NCBI RefSeq assembly: GCF_900215605.1 | Contig: NZ_OBEL01000001.1 | Coordinates: 1,550,001 to 1,614,000 of the forward strand | DNA: 64,000 bases | Source of the DNA: Cohaesibacter gelatinilyticus | GTDB lineage: Bacteria; Pseudomonadota; Alphaproteobacteria; Rhizobiales; Cohaesibacteraceae | Direction of reading: 5' to 3' | Part shown: positions 45,175 through 54,321 of the stretch, piece by piece | How positions within the stretch are numbered: the first letter of the stretch is position 1 | Layout: each line of letters opens with the position of its first letter | Position numbers and translations under genes: made by a program | The notes under the pieces: model-generated | The model's database searches: none | What the model saw: the letters and a program-made list of their open reading frames with translations, nothing else | What the model was told of the DNA's origin: nothing

Positions 45175-46725
45175 CTAATCAACCCGGCCATCAAAACCGA
45201 GCAAGCGGACAAACTGCATAAAGCGCCGCTCCATTTTATCGCTTTTCAGTGCCGCCAATTCATCAGGAATTTCCAGAACCGCAACATCATCATCCAACCG
45301 CACGGTCATCAAAGGCAAAATACCCGGCAATTCCCCAGCCGCAACATGCGAAAGACGTAGTGCAGCACCGGTCAGCCGTGCAAGTGAGCGGAAATGCGTA
45401 TTGGCCAACTCGCGGACACGCAACCCCATACGATTACCTGATAATCCTTCATGGCGGAAATAGTTGGCCATCGCCAGATAGGCACGCCCGGAATGATCAA
45501 TCCCGATGAAAGTGCCATGAGCGATGATGTTCAAGCTTTGCGTACCACGATAGTCAGGATGTGCTCTCCAACCAATATCAGCAAGCAAACAGGCGGCACG
45601 ACGTAGGCGTTTCTCATAAGCGCTTTCATCAACTTTGAGTTTGGAGAATATGTCATCCAACCAGTTAGCCAGTTCAAAGGCATAATCCGTTGAACGAGAC
45701 CGCAGAATGCACAATTCCTCGCAAGCCGCGATTAATGGATCCTGTTTCTGCTCGTCCTCCGACAACAGACCGTAAAGATGCCCTTCACGTACGCCAAGGG
45801 CAGACATGACAATCCTTTTCGGCTTACCCCGCTTGATCACCTCTGACAGAACAGCAGCACCAAAGGGAAGCAAGGCACGGCGTGCTTTCGAAATAGAGCC
45901 AATCCAGTCAAGATCCTCAATGTCACCACGCATGGTCTGCTCACAAAATTCAAGCATCTCTTCGGGGTCGATTTCGTAATGATGCATCACTTCAAGCGGA
46001 TACCCCACGAAGGACATATGCAGTCGCGCCAGCGCACGCCATGTACCGCCAACAGCGTAGAAATTCTGCCCTTCCAAGGCGTTCAACTCTGCAGACTTCT
46101 CCAGCTCGGTACGCGCTATCTTACGCGCTTGCTTGATGGAGCCCTTGGCCATATCGCTTAAACGCAGACCTCCAAGCGGATAGGTCGCACCCTTACCGAG
46201 CTCATTTCCCATCACACGGATCAGCTCAAGGCTACCTCCGCCCAGATCACCAGCTACACCTTGCGGATCCATCATCGCAGAAACGATACCAAGAGCCGAA
46301 TGACGTGCCTCTTCTTCACCAGAAAGCACTTCTGCTTCCTGACCGCAAATCTCCTTCACACTTTCAAGGAAATCCGGCCCATTTGAAGCTTCGCGAGCGG
46401 CAGCTGTCGCAAGTATGAAAAAACGCTTCACCCCCGCTCGTTCCATCAGAAAGCGAAAACGTTTCAAGGCCTTGAGTGCACAAGTAACGGCTTTTTCATC
46501 GAGCTGGCCAGTTACAGCCACCCCCTTGCCAAGCCCACAAAGCACCTTCTCGTTATACATGGGCACTGGCGCACGGCTCAGCCTCTCATACATAACCAGG
46601 CGAACGGAATTGGAGCCAATGTCAATAACTGCCACAGGATTTGATCCCTTGATCAAACCTTGATTGGCATATTTGGTCAGCGATTTATCGCTGGACCCTG
46701 TCGGTAAAGGCGCGGGGTGCGTCAT
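45175..46725 (-). CDS. ppx: Exopolyphosphatase / GppA-type phosphatase
   Basis: A 516-residue member of the Ppx/GppA family (ASKHA fold), releasing phosphate from polyphosphate ends and possibly acting on pppGpp. Motifs are '[14 protein letters not shown]', '[13 protein letters not shown]' and '[14 protein letters not shown]'; the C-terminal part (from about residue 340) is an HD-like helical domain. The ATG at 46725 lies inside the 3' end of ppk, giving a 41-base overlap in another frame and suggesting translational coupling. Confidence 0.94.
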   Translation of the reverse strand: MTHPAPLPTGSSDKSLTKYANQGLIKGSNPVAVIDIGSNSVRLVMYERLSRAPVPMYNEKVLCGLGKGVAVTGQLDEKAVTCALKALKRFRFLMERAGVKRFFILATAAAREASNGPDFLESVKEICGQEAEVLSGEEEARHSALGIVSAMMDPQGVAGDLGGGSLELIRVMGNELGKGATYPLGGLRLSDMAKGSIKQARKIARTELEKSAELNALEGQNFYAVGGTWRALARLHMSFVGYPLEVMHHYEIDPEEMLEFCEQTMRGDIEDLDWIGSISKARRALLPFGAAVLSEVIKRGKPKRIVMSALGVREGHLYGLLSEDEQKQDPLIAACEELCILRSRSTDYAFELANWLDDIFSKLKVDESAYEKRLRRAACLLADIGWRAHPDYRGTQSLNIIAHGTFIGIDHSGRAYLAMANYFRHEGLSGNRMGLRVRELANTHFRSLARLTGAALRLSHVAAGELPGILPLMTVRLDDDVAVLEIPDELAALKSDKMERRFMQFVRLLGFDGRVD

Positions 46726-48931
46726 GTTCTAGCGAGTCACCTCGACCCGAAAGACTCGGGTTCGTCATGAAGAAATTATGGGCATTGAACGGTTCTTCAC
46801 CGTCTGCGGCATGAATACGCCGTGATGAGCCATCTGGCAAGATCTCCCAACTCTGTTGGTTATCCATCAGATTGGCAACCATGATCTGATCCAGAACTTG
46901 CGCATGAACCGTTGGGTTCTTGATGGGGGTGAAAGTCTCACAACGACGATCCAGATTGCGTGGCATGAGATCAGCCGATCCCATATAAATCACGGCATCC
47001 GGGTTCGGTAATTCCTTGCCATTACCAAAACAGATGATGCGAGAATGCTCAAGGAAACGCCCAACGATGGATTTGACCCGAATATTACTGGAAAGGCCTG
47101 GCAATTGTGGACGCAAGCAGCAGATACCACGAACAATCAGATCAATCTTCACCCCTGCCTGGCTTGCCCGATAAAAAGCATCAATGAGAGTTGGATCGAC
47201 AATAGAGTTCATCTTGCACCAGATTCGCCCTGGACGACCGTGCTGAACATGCTCGATTTCCTTTTCGATATAATCGAGCAAAGTTGCGCGCATTGTATAG
47301 GGTGAAACCAGAAGATGTGTCAGATCCTCCGGTTCTGCATAACCTGTGATGAAGTTGAACACCCGCGCCACATCCATGGCGGTCTGTTCATCAGCCGTAA
47401 AGAAACTGAGGTCGGTATATATCTTCGCGGTGATCGGATGATAATTGCCAGTACCGATATGACAATAGGTCACCATACGACCCTCTTCACGGCGAACAAC
47501 CATCGACAATTTCGCATGAGTTTTCAGCTCGATGAAACCAAAGACCACCTGTACACCAGCACGCTCCAGATCCCGCGCCCAGCCTATATTGGCTTCTTCA
47601 TCAAAACGAGCTTTCAACTCCACAAGAGCAGTAACGGACTTCCCGGCTTCTGCAGCTTCAATCAAAGCCTTGATGATTGGTGAGTTTTTGGAAGTGCGAT
47701 ACAGCGTTTGCTTGATCGCCATCACTTTTGGATCACGTGCTGCCTGAGTAAGGTACTGCGCCACCACATCAAAGCTTTCATAAGGATGATGGATGATGAG
47801 ATCCTTCTCCTTGATGGCGGCAAAACAATCTCCGTTATGCTCACGAATCCGCTCTGGAAAACGAGCGATATAACGTTTGAACTTCAGATCCTCTCGGTTG
47901 ATATCCACCAATTCTGACAGCTCATTCAGTGCCATCAAGCCATCCGTCAAAAACATTTCATCTGAATGGATATGAACCGCCTCAGCCACAAAATCACGCA
48001 ATGTCGGCGCCATTGAGCCATCCAGCTCCAGCCGGATCACAGACCCACGACGGCGGCGTTTCAAGGCACTTTCAAAGTGCCGCACCAGATCTTCCGCTTC
48101 CTCCTCAATCTCGATATCGGAATCTCGGATGATGCGGAATGCGCCGATATCCTGCACCTCATAGGCCGGAAAAATACGATTGATGAACAAGGCAACGACC
48201 TTTTCCAGAACCACAAAGCGCTGGCTTCCCTCATCTCCTTCTCTCACAGGCAAACGGATGAAACGATCCAGACTGTTCGGCATACGCACAATAGCAGTCA
48301 GATCATCCCGGCCATTGGTGCCACGCAATGTCAATGCCAGCGAGAAGCCAAAATTGGGAATGAATGGGAATGGATGCGCCGGGTCCACAGCCAACGGGGT
48401 CAAAACCGGAAAAATGGACGCTAGAAAGACGCTTTCCAATTCCTTCAAATCGTCTTCATCAAGTTTTTCAGGCTCAATCAGAAAGATCCCCTCATCTTCC
48501 AATTCCTTGCGCAAGGCAACCCAACGAGTCTGCTGTCGCTCTGTCAGATCGGCCACGGCAGCATTGATCTTGACCAATTGTTGACTTGCAGTCAGGCCAT
48601 CAGCGCTGACGGATGATACCCCTGCACGTTCCTGCCCTTTAAGGCCTGCCACACGGACCATGAAAAACTCATCCAGATTATTGGCAGAGATAGACAGAAA
48701 CCGAAGACGTTCGAGCAAAGGATGAGAGGGGTTTTCAGTCTCTTCAAGCACGCGACTGTTAAATCCGAGCCATGAGAGCTCCCGGTTTACAAAACGCCCA
48801 GGACTGCGCATCAGGGCTTCGACTTCTTCATTTGTCGGAACCAGATCTTCCAACTGATCTTGAACATCCGCAACGGGTGCGGAAGGAGCAGCTTTGCCGC
48901 CATTGGCAGGCGTCAGGATAATTTCGGACAT
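46685..48931 (-). CDS. ppk: Polyphosphate kinase 1
   Basis: A 748-residue PPK1 that makes inorganic polyphosphate reversibly from ATP. After an N-terminal extension (about 40 residues) come '[16 protein letters not shown]', '[15 protein letters not shown]' in part, and the C-terminal phospholipase D-like domains with catalytic histidines H472 ('ELKTHAKLS') and H629 ('[10 protein letters not shown]'). Their spacing of 157 equals that of E. coli H435/H592. Its end overlaps the start of ppx. Together they set the polyphosphate level. Confidence 0.97.
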   Translation of the reverse strand: MSEIILTPANGGKAAPSAPVADVQDQLEDLVPTNEEVEALMRSPGRFVNRELSWLGFNSRVLEETENPSHPLLERLRFLSISANNLDEFFMVRVAGLKGQERAGVSSVSADGLTASQQLVKINAAVADLTERQQTRWVALRKELEDEGIFLIEPEKLDEDDLKELESVFLASIFPVLTPLAVDPAHPFPFIPNFGFSLALTLRGTNGRDDLTAIVRMPNSLDRFIRLPVREGDEGSQRFVVLEKVVALFINRIFPAYEVQDIGAFRIIRDSDIEIEEEAEDLVRHFESALKRRRRGSVIRLELDGSMAPTLRDFVAEAVHIHSDEMFLTDGLMALNELSELVDINREDLKFKRYIARFPERIREHNGDCFAAIKEKDLIIHHPYESFDVVAQYLTQAARDPKVMAIKQTLYRTSKNSPIIKALIEAAEAGKSVTALVELKARFDEEANIGWARDLERAGVQVVFGFIELKTHAKLSMVVRREEGRMVTYCHIGTGNYHPITAKIYTDLSFFTADEQTAMDVARVFNFITGYAEPEDLTHLLVSPYTMRATLLDYIEKEIEHVQHGRPGRIWCKMNSIVDPTLIDAFYRASQAGVKIDLIVRGICCLRPQLPGLSSNIRVKSIVGRFLEHSRIICFGNGKELPNPDAVIYMGSADLMPRNLDRRCETFTPIKNPTVHAQVLDQIMVANLMDNQQSWEILPDGSSRRIHAADGEEPFNAHNFFMTNPSLSGRGDSLEHDAPRAFTDRVQR

Positions 48932-49152
48932 AACAGATCGGACCTATGGCATTGAGTATGCAGTTTCATCACCTTATTGCCGCGAACACACCACGACAAC
49001 TGGCAGGCCTTTATCTGACATCAGTTCAAAGACTCACCAACCTAAAAAGGATAATGCCCTATCATAGCAATGTGATGACGTGGGTCAAAAGGCTTTGGAT
49101 AATTGCCATAGGCAATTGGGCGTAAATCAGGCCGTAACTTTGAAAGAGAAGG

Positions 49153-49836
49153 CTAGCGTCCCTCTCCCTCCATGCGGCGAAGAATGTCCGCTGCAAACGG
49201 CCGTGTAATGGAGCGAGACTGGGCCATGGCTTCCCGATCAAGTGCCTCAACCAGTGTCAATGCTGCTGCAAGAGAACGCTCCATCCGCAAGACAATATAA
49301 TCAATGACAGGCGGGTCCACCATCAACTGCCGATCTGCAAACAACTTGACCAGAACCACCCGCAAAAGAGTTTCATCAGGCTCATTCAATTCAACTGGTG
49401 TTGTGAGGCGAAGACGTGACGCAAGATCCGGCAAAGCGACACCCCAGCTCTCAGGCCAGGTACGCGCTGTGATCAGAACATATGCACCGGCTTCCTTCGC
49501 AGCATTGAGCAAATGAAACAGAGCTGTATCATCACGCTCAGCTCCATCGGCATCTTCGACAACAACAGCTCCGCCAGAAATAAGCGTGGTTGGATCACTA
49601 TTATTGAGTTCATCCAGTGTGATGATACGCGCATTGCTCGCTTCTTGCCAAATACGAGCAAGATGAGATTTACCCGCCCCAACCGGACCTGCCAAAAGCA
49701 CCCAGTAAGATGGCCAGTTGGGCCATTGATCAATCAGAGCAAGCGCATTGGCATTTGCCGGACCAGACAAAAAGTCATCTCTTCCCAAAGCCTCGTCATG
49801 AGGCAAATCAAGAGGCATTTGCTGGCCTTTACTCAT
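49153..49836 (-). CDS. hdaA: HdaA, DnaA-related regulator of replication initiation
   Basis: A 227-residue AAA+ protein with only the ATPase module of DnaA. An N-terminal 'QMPLDLP' (residues 6-12) fits the beta-clamp binding motif through which Hda proteins join the replication machinery and stimulate DnaA-ATP hydrolysis. The Walker A is 'GPVGAGKS' (50-57), the Walker B 'VVVEDADG', and there is a helical lid with an arginine-rich end. The frame opens at a GTG at 49842; the ATG two codons later was chosen. It sits between ppk and the AI-2E-type transporter gene on the same strand. Confidence 0.92.
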   Translation of the reverse strand: MSKGQQMPLDLPHDEALGRDDFLSGPANANALALIDQWPNWPSYWVLLAGPVGAGKSHLARIWQEASNARIITLDELNNSDPTTLISGGAVVVEDADGAERDDTALFHLLNAAKEAGAYVLITARTWPESWGVALPDLASRLRLTTPVELNEPDETLLRVVLVKLFADRQLMVDPPVIDYIVLRMERSLAAALTLVEALDREAMAQSRSITRPFAADILRRMEGEGR

Positions 49837-49901
49837 ACTCACTCATCTCTTTCAATCTTGGAAACAATCGTCACAGCGTGCTCTGACTGAGAATCACTGT
49901 G

Positions 49902-51011
49902 TTAGTTCTCTTGTGCCTCATCTTGGGCAGAGGACGCAATCAACAGTCCACTACGCCCTTGATAGATTGGGGATTGAAGATATTGCTCCAGCACATAACG
50001 TACAATCACGCCAATGGCAGCAGCAGCCGGAACAGCAATCAACATGCCGACAAAGCCATAAAGCGAACCAAACGCCAATAAAGCAAACATCAACCAGACA
50101 GGATGCAGTCCCACTCTCTCTCCAACCAGACGCGGCTGCAAAATATTGCCTTCCACAAACTGACCAACAGCAAAAATCCCCAAAGCAATGCCGATAGGCA
50201 ACATATCGGGCCAGAATTGTACCACGGCCACACCACCGGAAACCACCAACCCCAGCGTTGCCCCTACATAAGGTATGAAGCTGATAACCCCTGCCCCCAG
50301 CCCGATCAAAAGTCCAAAATTCAATCCTAGCAATGACAGGCTGACCGCATAGAAAATACCAAGGATAAGACCGACCATGATCTGCCCACGGACAAATCCC
50401 GAAACGCTGTTATCAATTTCGGCCGCAAGTCGGCGAACGGTCATCTGGGAATCTCGTGGCAACCAACCGTCGATTTTGGCAATCATACGATCCCAATCAT
50501 ACAGCAGATAGAAGGCAACGACTGGTGTAATGACCATCAGTGCAACAATATCCAGCAAAGCCTGTCCGCCATTCCAGATCGACTGAATAAGCGCACCAAT
50601 CCAGCTTGCCCCTTGCGAGACAAGATCCTTGATATTGGCCTGAACGGCAGCTGCATCCAATTCATTCAGGAAACGCGGTAGAATACTTGCACCTTGCCTG
50701 GAAACAAAGTCCTGCAACTTGGCAATATAGCCCGGCAAATTCTCGGCAAAACCAGACATCTGATGTGCAAGTACCGGCACTATAATCACAATTGCCAGCA
50801 TGAAAATCAAAAGAAACAGAATCAGAATTGTCACCGTTGAAAGCATTCTACTCATGCCCAGTCGCTCAAAAGCATCAGCTATGGGATCCAGCAGATAGGC
50901 AAGGGCCATACCGGCAACAAACGGCAACAAGATTCCGCGCAACAAAAAAAGACACAGGCACAAAGCCAGTAGAGCGATAAACCAGAAAGTAAACTGCTTT
51001 TGCAAGGTCAC
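49902..51011 (-). CDS. AI-2E/PerM family membrane transporter
   Basis: A 369-residue inner-membrane protein with about eight membrane segments and the family motifs 'PFVAGMALAYLLDPI', 'VAFYLLYDWDRM' and 'IPYVGATLGLV'. Members export small molecules, or in some cases work as sodium/proton antiporters; the substrate here is unknown. The longest frame starts at a TTG. A GTG at 51011 has AGAGGAG eight bases upstream and was preferred. It lies 69 bases after the phosphatidyltransferase gene and 59 bases before hdaA, so the three may be one operon. Confidence 0.9.
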   Translation of the reverse strand: MTLQKQFTFWFIALLALCLCLFLLRGILLPFVAGMALAYLLDPIADAFERLGMSRMLSTVTILILFLLIFMLAIVIIVPVLAHQMSGFAENLPGYIAKLQDFVSRQGASILPRFLNELDAAAVQANIKDLVSQGASWIGALIQSIWNGGQALLDIVALMVITPVVAFYLLYDWDRMIAKIDGWLPRDSQMTVRRLAAEIDNSVSGFVRGQIMVGLILGIFYAVSLSLLGLNFGLLIGLGAGVISFIPYVGATLGLVVSGGVAVVQFWPDMLPIGIALGIFAVGQFVEGNILQPRLVGERVGLHPVWLMFALLAFGSLYGFVGMLIAVPAAAAIGVIVRYVLEQYLQSPIYQGRSGLLIASSAQDEAQEN

Positions 51012-51032
51012 CAGACCTACTCCTCTTGATAC

Positions 51033-51044
51033 CCGAACGTTCGG
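51033..51044. promoter_or_regulatory. Perfect 12-base palindrome before the AI-2E transporter gene
   Basis: CCGAACGTTCGG lies 22 bases before the chosen GTG, in the gap after the phosphatidyltransferase gene. It could be an operator, or chance. Confidence 0.3.
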
Positions 51045-51080
51045 TAGAATCTTGAAACAAGTTCCAGTTGGATCAACCAA

Positions 51081-51629
51081 TCAATTCAACGTCGAATCTG
51101 ACTGTCCCATATGAGTAAGCCATGATAGCAAATAGGCCCCTGCAGACAAAAGCGTCAAGGTAGCCACGATATAACCGAGTATCATGCGCTCGGTCGAGAG
51201 TTCTGCCACGCCAGCCAAATCTGCCAATATGATGCCGGCGAAAATGATCTGAAAAGTCGTATTGGCCTTGGAAATAACCAGCGGCTTCATCTCCACCGGC
51301 TGTCCCATCACCCAGGACAGAATCACAGCTCCTATGATCAGAAAATCACGACTGACCACCGCAATCACGATCCAGGCCGGTATTTCCAGCATGAAGCCCA
51401 TGGTCACATAGATTGACACCAGCAAGGCTTTGTCCGCCAATGGATCCAAATGCGCGCCCAATTCAGACTGCATATTGAATTTCCGGGCGATGATGCCATC
51501 AACAGCATCAGAAAGACCGGCAGCCAAAAAAATCCAGAAAGCGCTCATGAAACGCCCATCGACCAGAAGCCAGACAATCAGGGGAACCAGAAACAAACGC
51601 GCTATGGTAATGATATTAGGTATTGTCAA
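51081..51629 (-). CDS. CDP-alcohol phosphatidyltransferase (PgsA-like)
   Basis: An integral membrane enzyme that transfers a phosphatidyl group from CDP-diacylglycerol to an alcohol. The hallmark D-x2-DG-x2-AR-x8-G-x3-D-x3-D is complete: 'SDAVDGIIARKF' and 'GAHLDPLADK'. There are about five membrane segments. Bacterial homologues next to purM/perM are usually second PgsA-like or cardiolipin synthase-like proteins, and the acceptor alcohol is not decided. Two starts are possible: TTG at 51629 ('MTIPNIITIARL', AGAGG upstream, family-like) and ATG at 51734, which adds 35 atypical residues. I prefer the first. Confidence 0.88.
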   Translation of the reverse strand: MTIPNIITIARLFLVPLIVWLLVDGRFMSAFWIFLAAGLSDAVDGIIARKFNMQSELGAHLDPLADKALLVSIYVTMGFMLEIPAWIVIAVVSRDFLIIGAVILSWVMGQPVEMKPLVISKANTTFQIIFAGIILADLAGVAELSTERMILGYIVATLTLLSAGAYLLSWLTHMGQSDSTLN

Positions 51630-51942
51630 ACGACACGAAGCCTCTAGAGATTCATCAAATTTGATTTTGCGGCAATATCGGCACCAAATTTGATCTGTAT
51701 AGAACCATAGCCAACCCATGTAACCATATACCATTCAATGGTCACAATTTGTTGGCGATTCCACCTTATTTGGTCACAAATGGAGGAATTTCCAAGTGCT
51801 TTTTGCTTCAATCATCCCCCTTTTGCGGCTTTTTCCAAAGAGGGCTTGCATTTGCGACTAATTTCGTGTGTCTCAGGCTCAACGGCGGGAGGCAATATAA
51901 GCCGACCCCTGCCCCGTGATATTTTGCACCAAGAGGTCAGCA

Positions 51943-53025
51943 ATGTCTGAGAAGAATGCATCAAACAAGCCCAACACACTGACCTATGCCCAGGCTGGCG
52001 TAGACATAGATGCGGGCAATGCACTGGTTCAAGCCATCAAGCCTATCGTCAAGTCCACAACCCGCCCGGGTTCTGACACCGATATTGGCGGCTTTGGCGG
52101 CCTGTTTGATCTCAAGAGCGCTGGTTTCAAAGACCCTATTCTCGTCGCGGCCAATGATGGTGTTGGCACCAAACTTAAAATCGCCATTGAGACCGACAAG
52201 CATGACACTGTCGGCATCGATCTGGTTGCCATGTGCGTCAACGATCTTGTGGTACAAGGAGCAGAGCCACTCTTCTTCCTCGACTATTTCGCAACCGGCA
52301 AACTGGATGTAGAAGCCGCAACAGATGTGATCAAAGGTATTGCCGACGGCTGCAAACAAGCCAATTGCGCACTGATCGGTGGCGAGACTGCGGAAATGCC
52401 GGGCATGTATGCCGATCAGGATTATGATCTGGCCGGTTTCTCTGTTGGCGCGGCTGAACGCGGCACCCTGCTACCCCGTGAAATCAAGGAAGGTGATGTC
52501 TTGATCGGCCTTGCATCTTCCGGTGTCCATTCCAATGGCTTCTCGCTAGTGCGCCGCATTCTGGAAGCCAACGGTCTTGGCTTTAAAGATGCTGCTCCAT
52601 TCGAAGATGGCAAATCCATCGGTGAAGCGTTGCTGGAACCGACCCGCATCTATGTTCAGCAAATTCTGAAAGTGATGCGCGAGACTGGTGCCATCAAAGC
52701 CCTCGCCCATATCACAGGTGGCGGTTTCCCGGAGAATATCCCGCGCGTGCTGCCTGACGATCTGGCAGCTCATCTGGATCTGGCACAAATCACTCCTCCC
52801 GCTGTCTTTGGCTGGCTACAAAAGCTCGGCGGTGTCGAAACCAAGGAAATGCTCCGCACCTTCAATTGCGGCATTGGCATGATTGTCGTGGTTGAAGCTG
52901 ACAAAGCCGGTGATGCCATCAAGGCTTTTGAAGCAAGTGGTGAAAATGCCGTGCGTTTGGGCGAGTTGAAATCTCGCGATGGCGACGCTGTGATCTATGA
53001 CACCATGATCGAGTTCGGAGCCTGA
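51943..53025 (+). CDS. purM: Phosphoribosylformylglycinamidine cyclo-ligase
   Basis: Fifth step of purine synthesis, closing the imidazole ring of FGAM to AIR with ATP. The 360-residue protein has '[13 protein letters not shown]', '[13 protein letters not shown]', '[20 protein letters not shown]', '[11 protein letters not shown]' and '[15 protein letters not shown]'. The ATG behind AAGAGGTCAGCA was chosen; the longer frame begins at a GTG without one. purN starts four bases after the stop, so the two are coupled. The gene is divergent from the phosphatidyltransferase. Confidence 0.97.
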   Translation: MSEKNASNKPNTLTYAQAGVDIDAGNALVQAIKPIVKSTTRPGSDTDIGGFGGLFDLKSAGFKDPILVAANDGVGTKLKIAIETDKHDTVGIDLVAMCVNDLVVQGAEPLFFLDYFATGKLDVEAATDVIKGIADGCKQANCALIGGETAEMPGMYADQDYDLAGFSVGAAERGTLLPREIKEGDVLIGLASSGVHSNGFSLVRRILEANGLGFKDAAPFEDGKSIGEALLEPTRIYVQQILKVMRETGAIKALAHITGGGFPENIPRVLPDDLAAHLDLAQITPPAVFGWLQKLGGVETKEMLRTFNCGIGMIVVVEADKAGDAIKAFEASGENAVRLGELKSRDGDAVIYDTMIEFGA

Positions 53026-53029
53026 TCTG

Positions 53030-53695
53030 ATGGCAAGCCCAAAGAAGCGCGTGGCAATTCTGATTTCAGGGCGCGGCAGCAACATGACTGCCATTCTGGA
53101 TGCTGCAAAGGCCAGTAACTACCCGGCTGATATTGCGCTGGTGCTGGCCAATAAGCCTGATGCAAAGGGCCTGGAAACTGCTGCAGACCATGGCATCGCC
53201 ACCGAAGTGGTTGATCATCGCAACTACAAGGGCGATCGTTCGGCTTTTGATGCGCAAATCCAGAAGAAACTGGAAGAGCACAAGATCGAGCTGGTGGTTC
53301 TGGCTGGCTTCATGCGTATCTTGACGGCGGAGTTTGTCGGCAAATGGACCGACAAGATGATCAACATCCACCCATCGCTCCTGCCAAGCTTCAAGGGACT
53401 GAATACGCATCAACGTGCCATTGATACCGGCTGCCGTCTGGCTGGATGTAGCGTGCATTTCGTGCGGGCGGATATGGATAGCGGCCCAATCATCTGCCAA
53501 GCTGCCGTGCCAGTGTTAAATGATGACACAGCCGATAGTCTGGCAGGCCGTATCCTGAAGGCCGAGCACAAAATCTATCCGCGCGCCGTGGCCTTGGTGG
53601 CAGGCGACAAAGTGCTTGTCGATGGAATGCGCGTCCGTATCAAGGATGATGGCAACAACCTGTGCGCCACCGAAGAGCAGCAGATGATCTTTTAA
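53030..53695 (+). CDS. purN: Phosphoribosylglycinamide formyltransferase
   Basis: Third step of purine synthesis, formylating GAR with 10-formyltetrahydrofolate. The 221-residue protein shows 'ISGRGSNMTAIL' (phosphate binding), 'VLAGFMRIL' and the catalytic 'INIHPSLLPSFKGLNTH' with Asn, His and a downstream Asp ('ADMDSGPII'). It directly follows purM. Its transcript ends in a region with a repeated palindrome and a strong terminator. Confidence 0.97.
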   Translation: MASPKKRVAILISGRGSNMTAILDAAKASNYPADIALVLANKPDAKGLETAADHGIATEVVDHRNYKGDRSAFDAQIQKKLEEHKIELVVLAGFMRILTAEFVGKWTDKMINIHPSLLPSFKGLNTHQRAIDTGCRLAGCSVHFVRADMDSGPIICQAAVPVLNDDTADSLAGRILKAEHKIYPRAVALVAGDKVLVDGMRVRIKDDGNNLCATEEQQMIF

Positions 53696-53755
53696 AACGG
53701 GTCTCTTTTGATTGGTTTCACAATCAAAAGTAAAAGCTTCTCTCCAGCAAAGAGT

Positions 53756-53781
53756 TAGACCATGTCACCTTGCATGGTCTA
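53756..53781. repeat. Dispersed palindromic element, copy B (behind purN)
   Basis: TAGACCATG (53756-53764) pairs with CATGGTCTA (53773-53781) as a perfect 9 bp stem and an 8-base loop. Its right part (53765-53781) is identical over 17 bases to the element behind aat, where the stem is longer and interrupted. Confidence 0.75.
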
Positions 53782-53805
53782 CGCGCGCTCCCAAACACTG
53801 ACATC

Positions 53806-53836
53806 AAAAAAGGCAGCTCATTAAGCTGCCTTTTCG
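53806..53836. terminator. Bidirectional intrinsic terminator between purN and a small secreted protein gene
   Basis: AAAAGGCAGCT and AGCTGCCTTTT form a perfect 11 bp stem with a 5-base loop, with A- and T-runs on both sides. Confidence 0.92.
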
Positions 53837-53862
53837 TTACTTCAGGAATATATTGAAGCTCA

Positions 53863-54174
53863 TTATTTACGACATTTGGCATGTGCGCCCAATACAGCTT
53901 TCTTATCATTATAGCTCAGGCTGCCAGATTTCAGATGCTTACCCAAAGTCTCTTTATCAAGGCCTGCAACATAAGCCTTGGACGCACAACGGCACTCCTT
54001 CAGAATGCCATCTTTTTCTTTACGCTTCGCCCATTGGTCATACAGGCAATAATCCAACACACGCGCCTGAAACAGACCCTTGGTCAGATCTTCTGCATTG
54101 GCGGAAGACACACCAACACCAGCAAAAGCAAATCCGGCCACAATAGCCACAATCATTGTTTTGAACAAATTCAT
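53863..54174 (-). CDS. Small periplasmic four-cysteine protein, function unknown
   Basis: A 103-residue protein with a signal peptide ending near 'ANA' (residue 27). The mature part of about 76 residues is basic and has four cysteines (C43, C61, C63, C101), probably in two disulfides, with the look of a small helical domain. No family is recognised. The ATG at 54174 has GAGG seven bases upstream and precedes the signal directly; a longer frame from 54195 is less likely. It converges on purN. Confidence 0.7.
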   Translation of the reverse strand: MNLFKTMIVAIVAGFAFAGVGVSSANAEDLTKGLFQARVLDYCLYDQWAKRKEKDGILKECRCASKAYVAGLDKETLGKHLKSGSLSYNDKKAVLGAHAKCRK

Positions 54175-54321
54175 ATATAACCTCATCCCCGCCATACGGG
54201 ATGCCCCTTAATTTTTGTTGGCTCCTGACTACCTGCCCATTCATCTCGCCTATTGGGCACATAGTTAAGTCTTGGAAGTCAATCTAATGATTCCATCCAG
54301 AATGGCAAAGCAGAAAGCATC

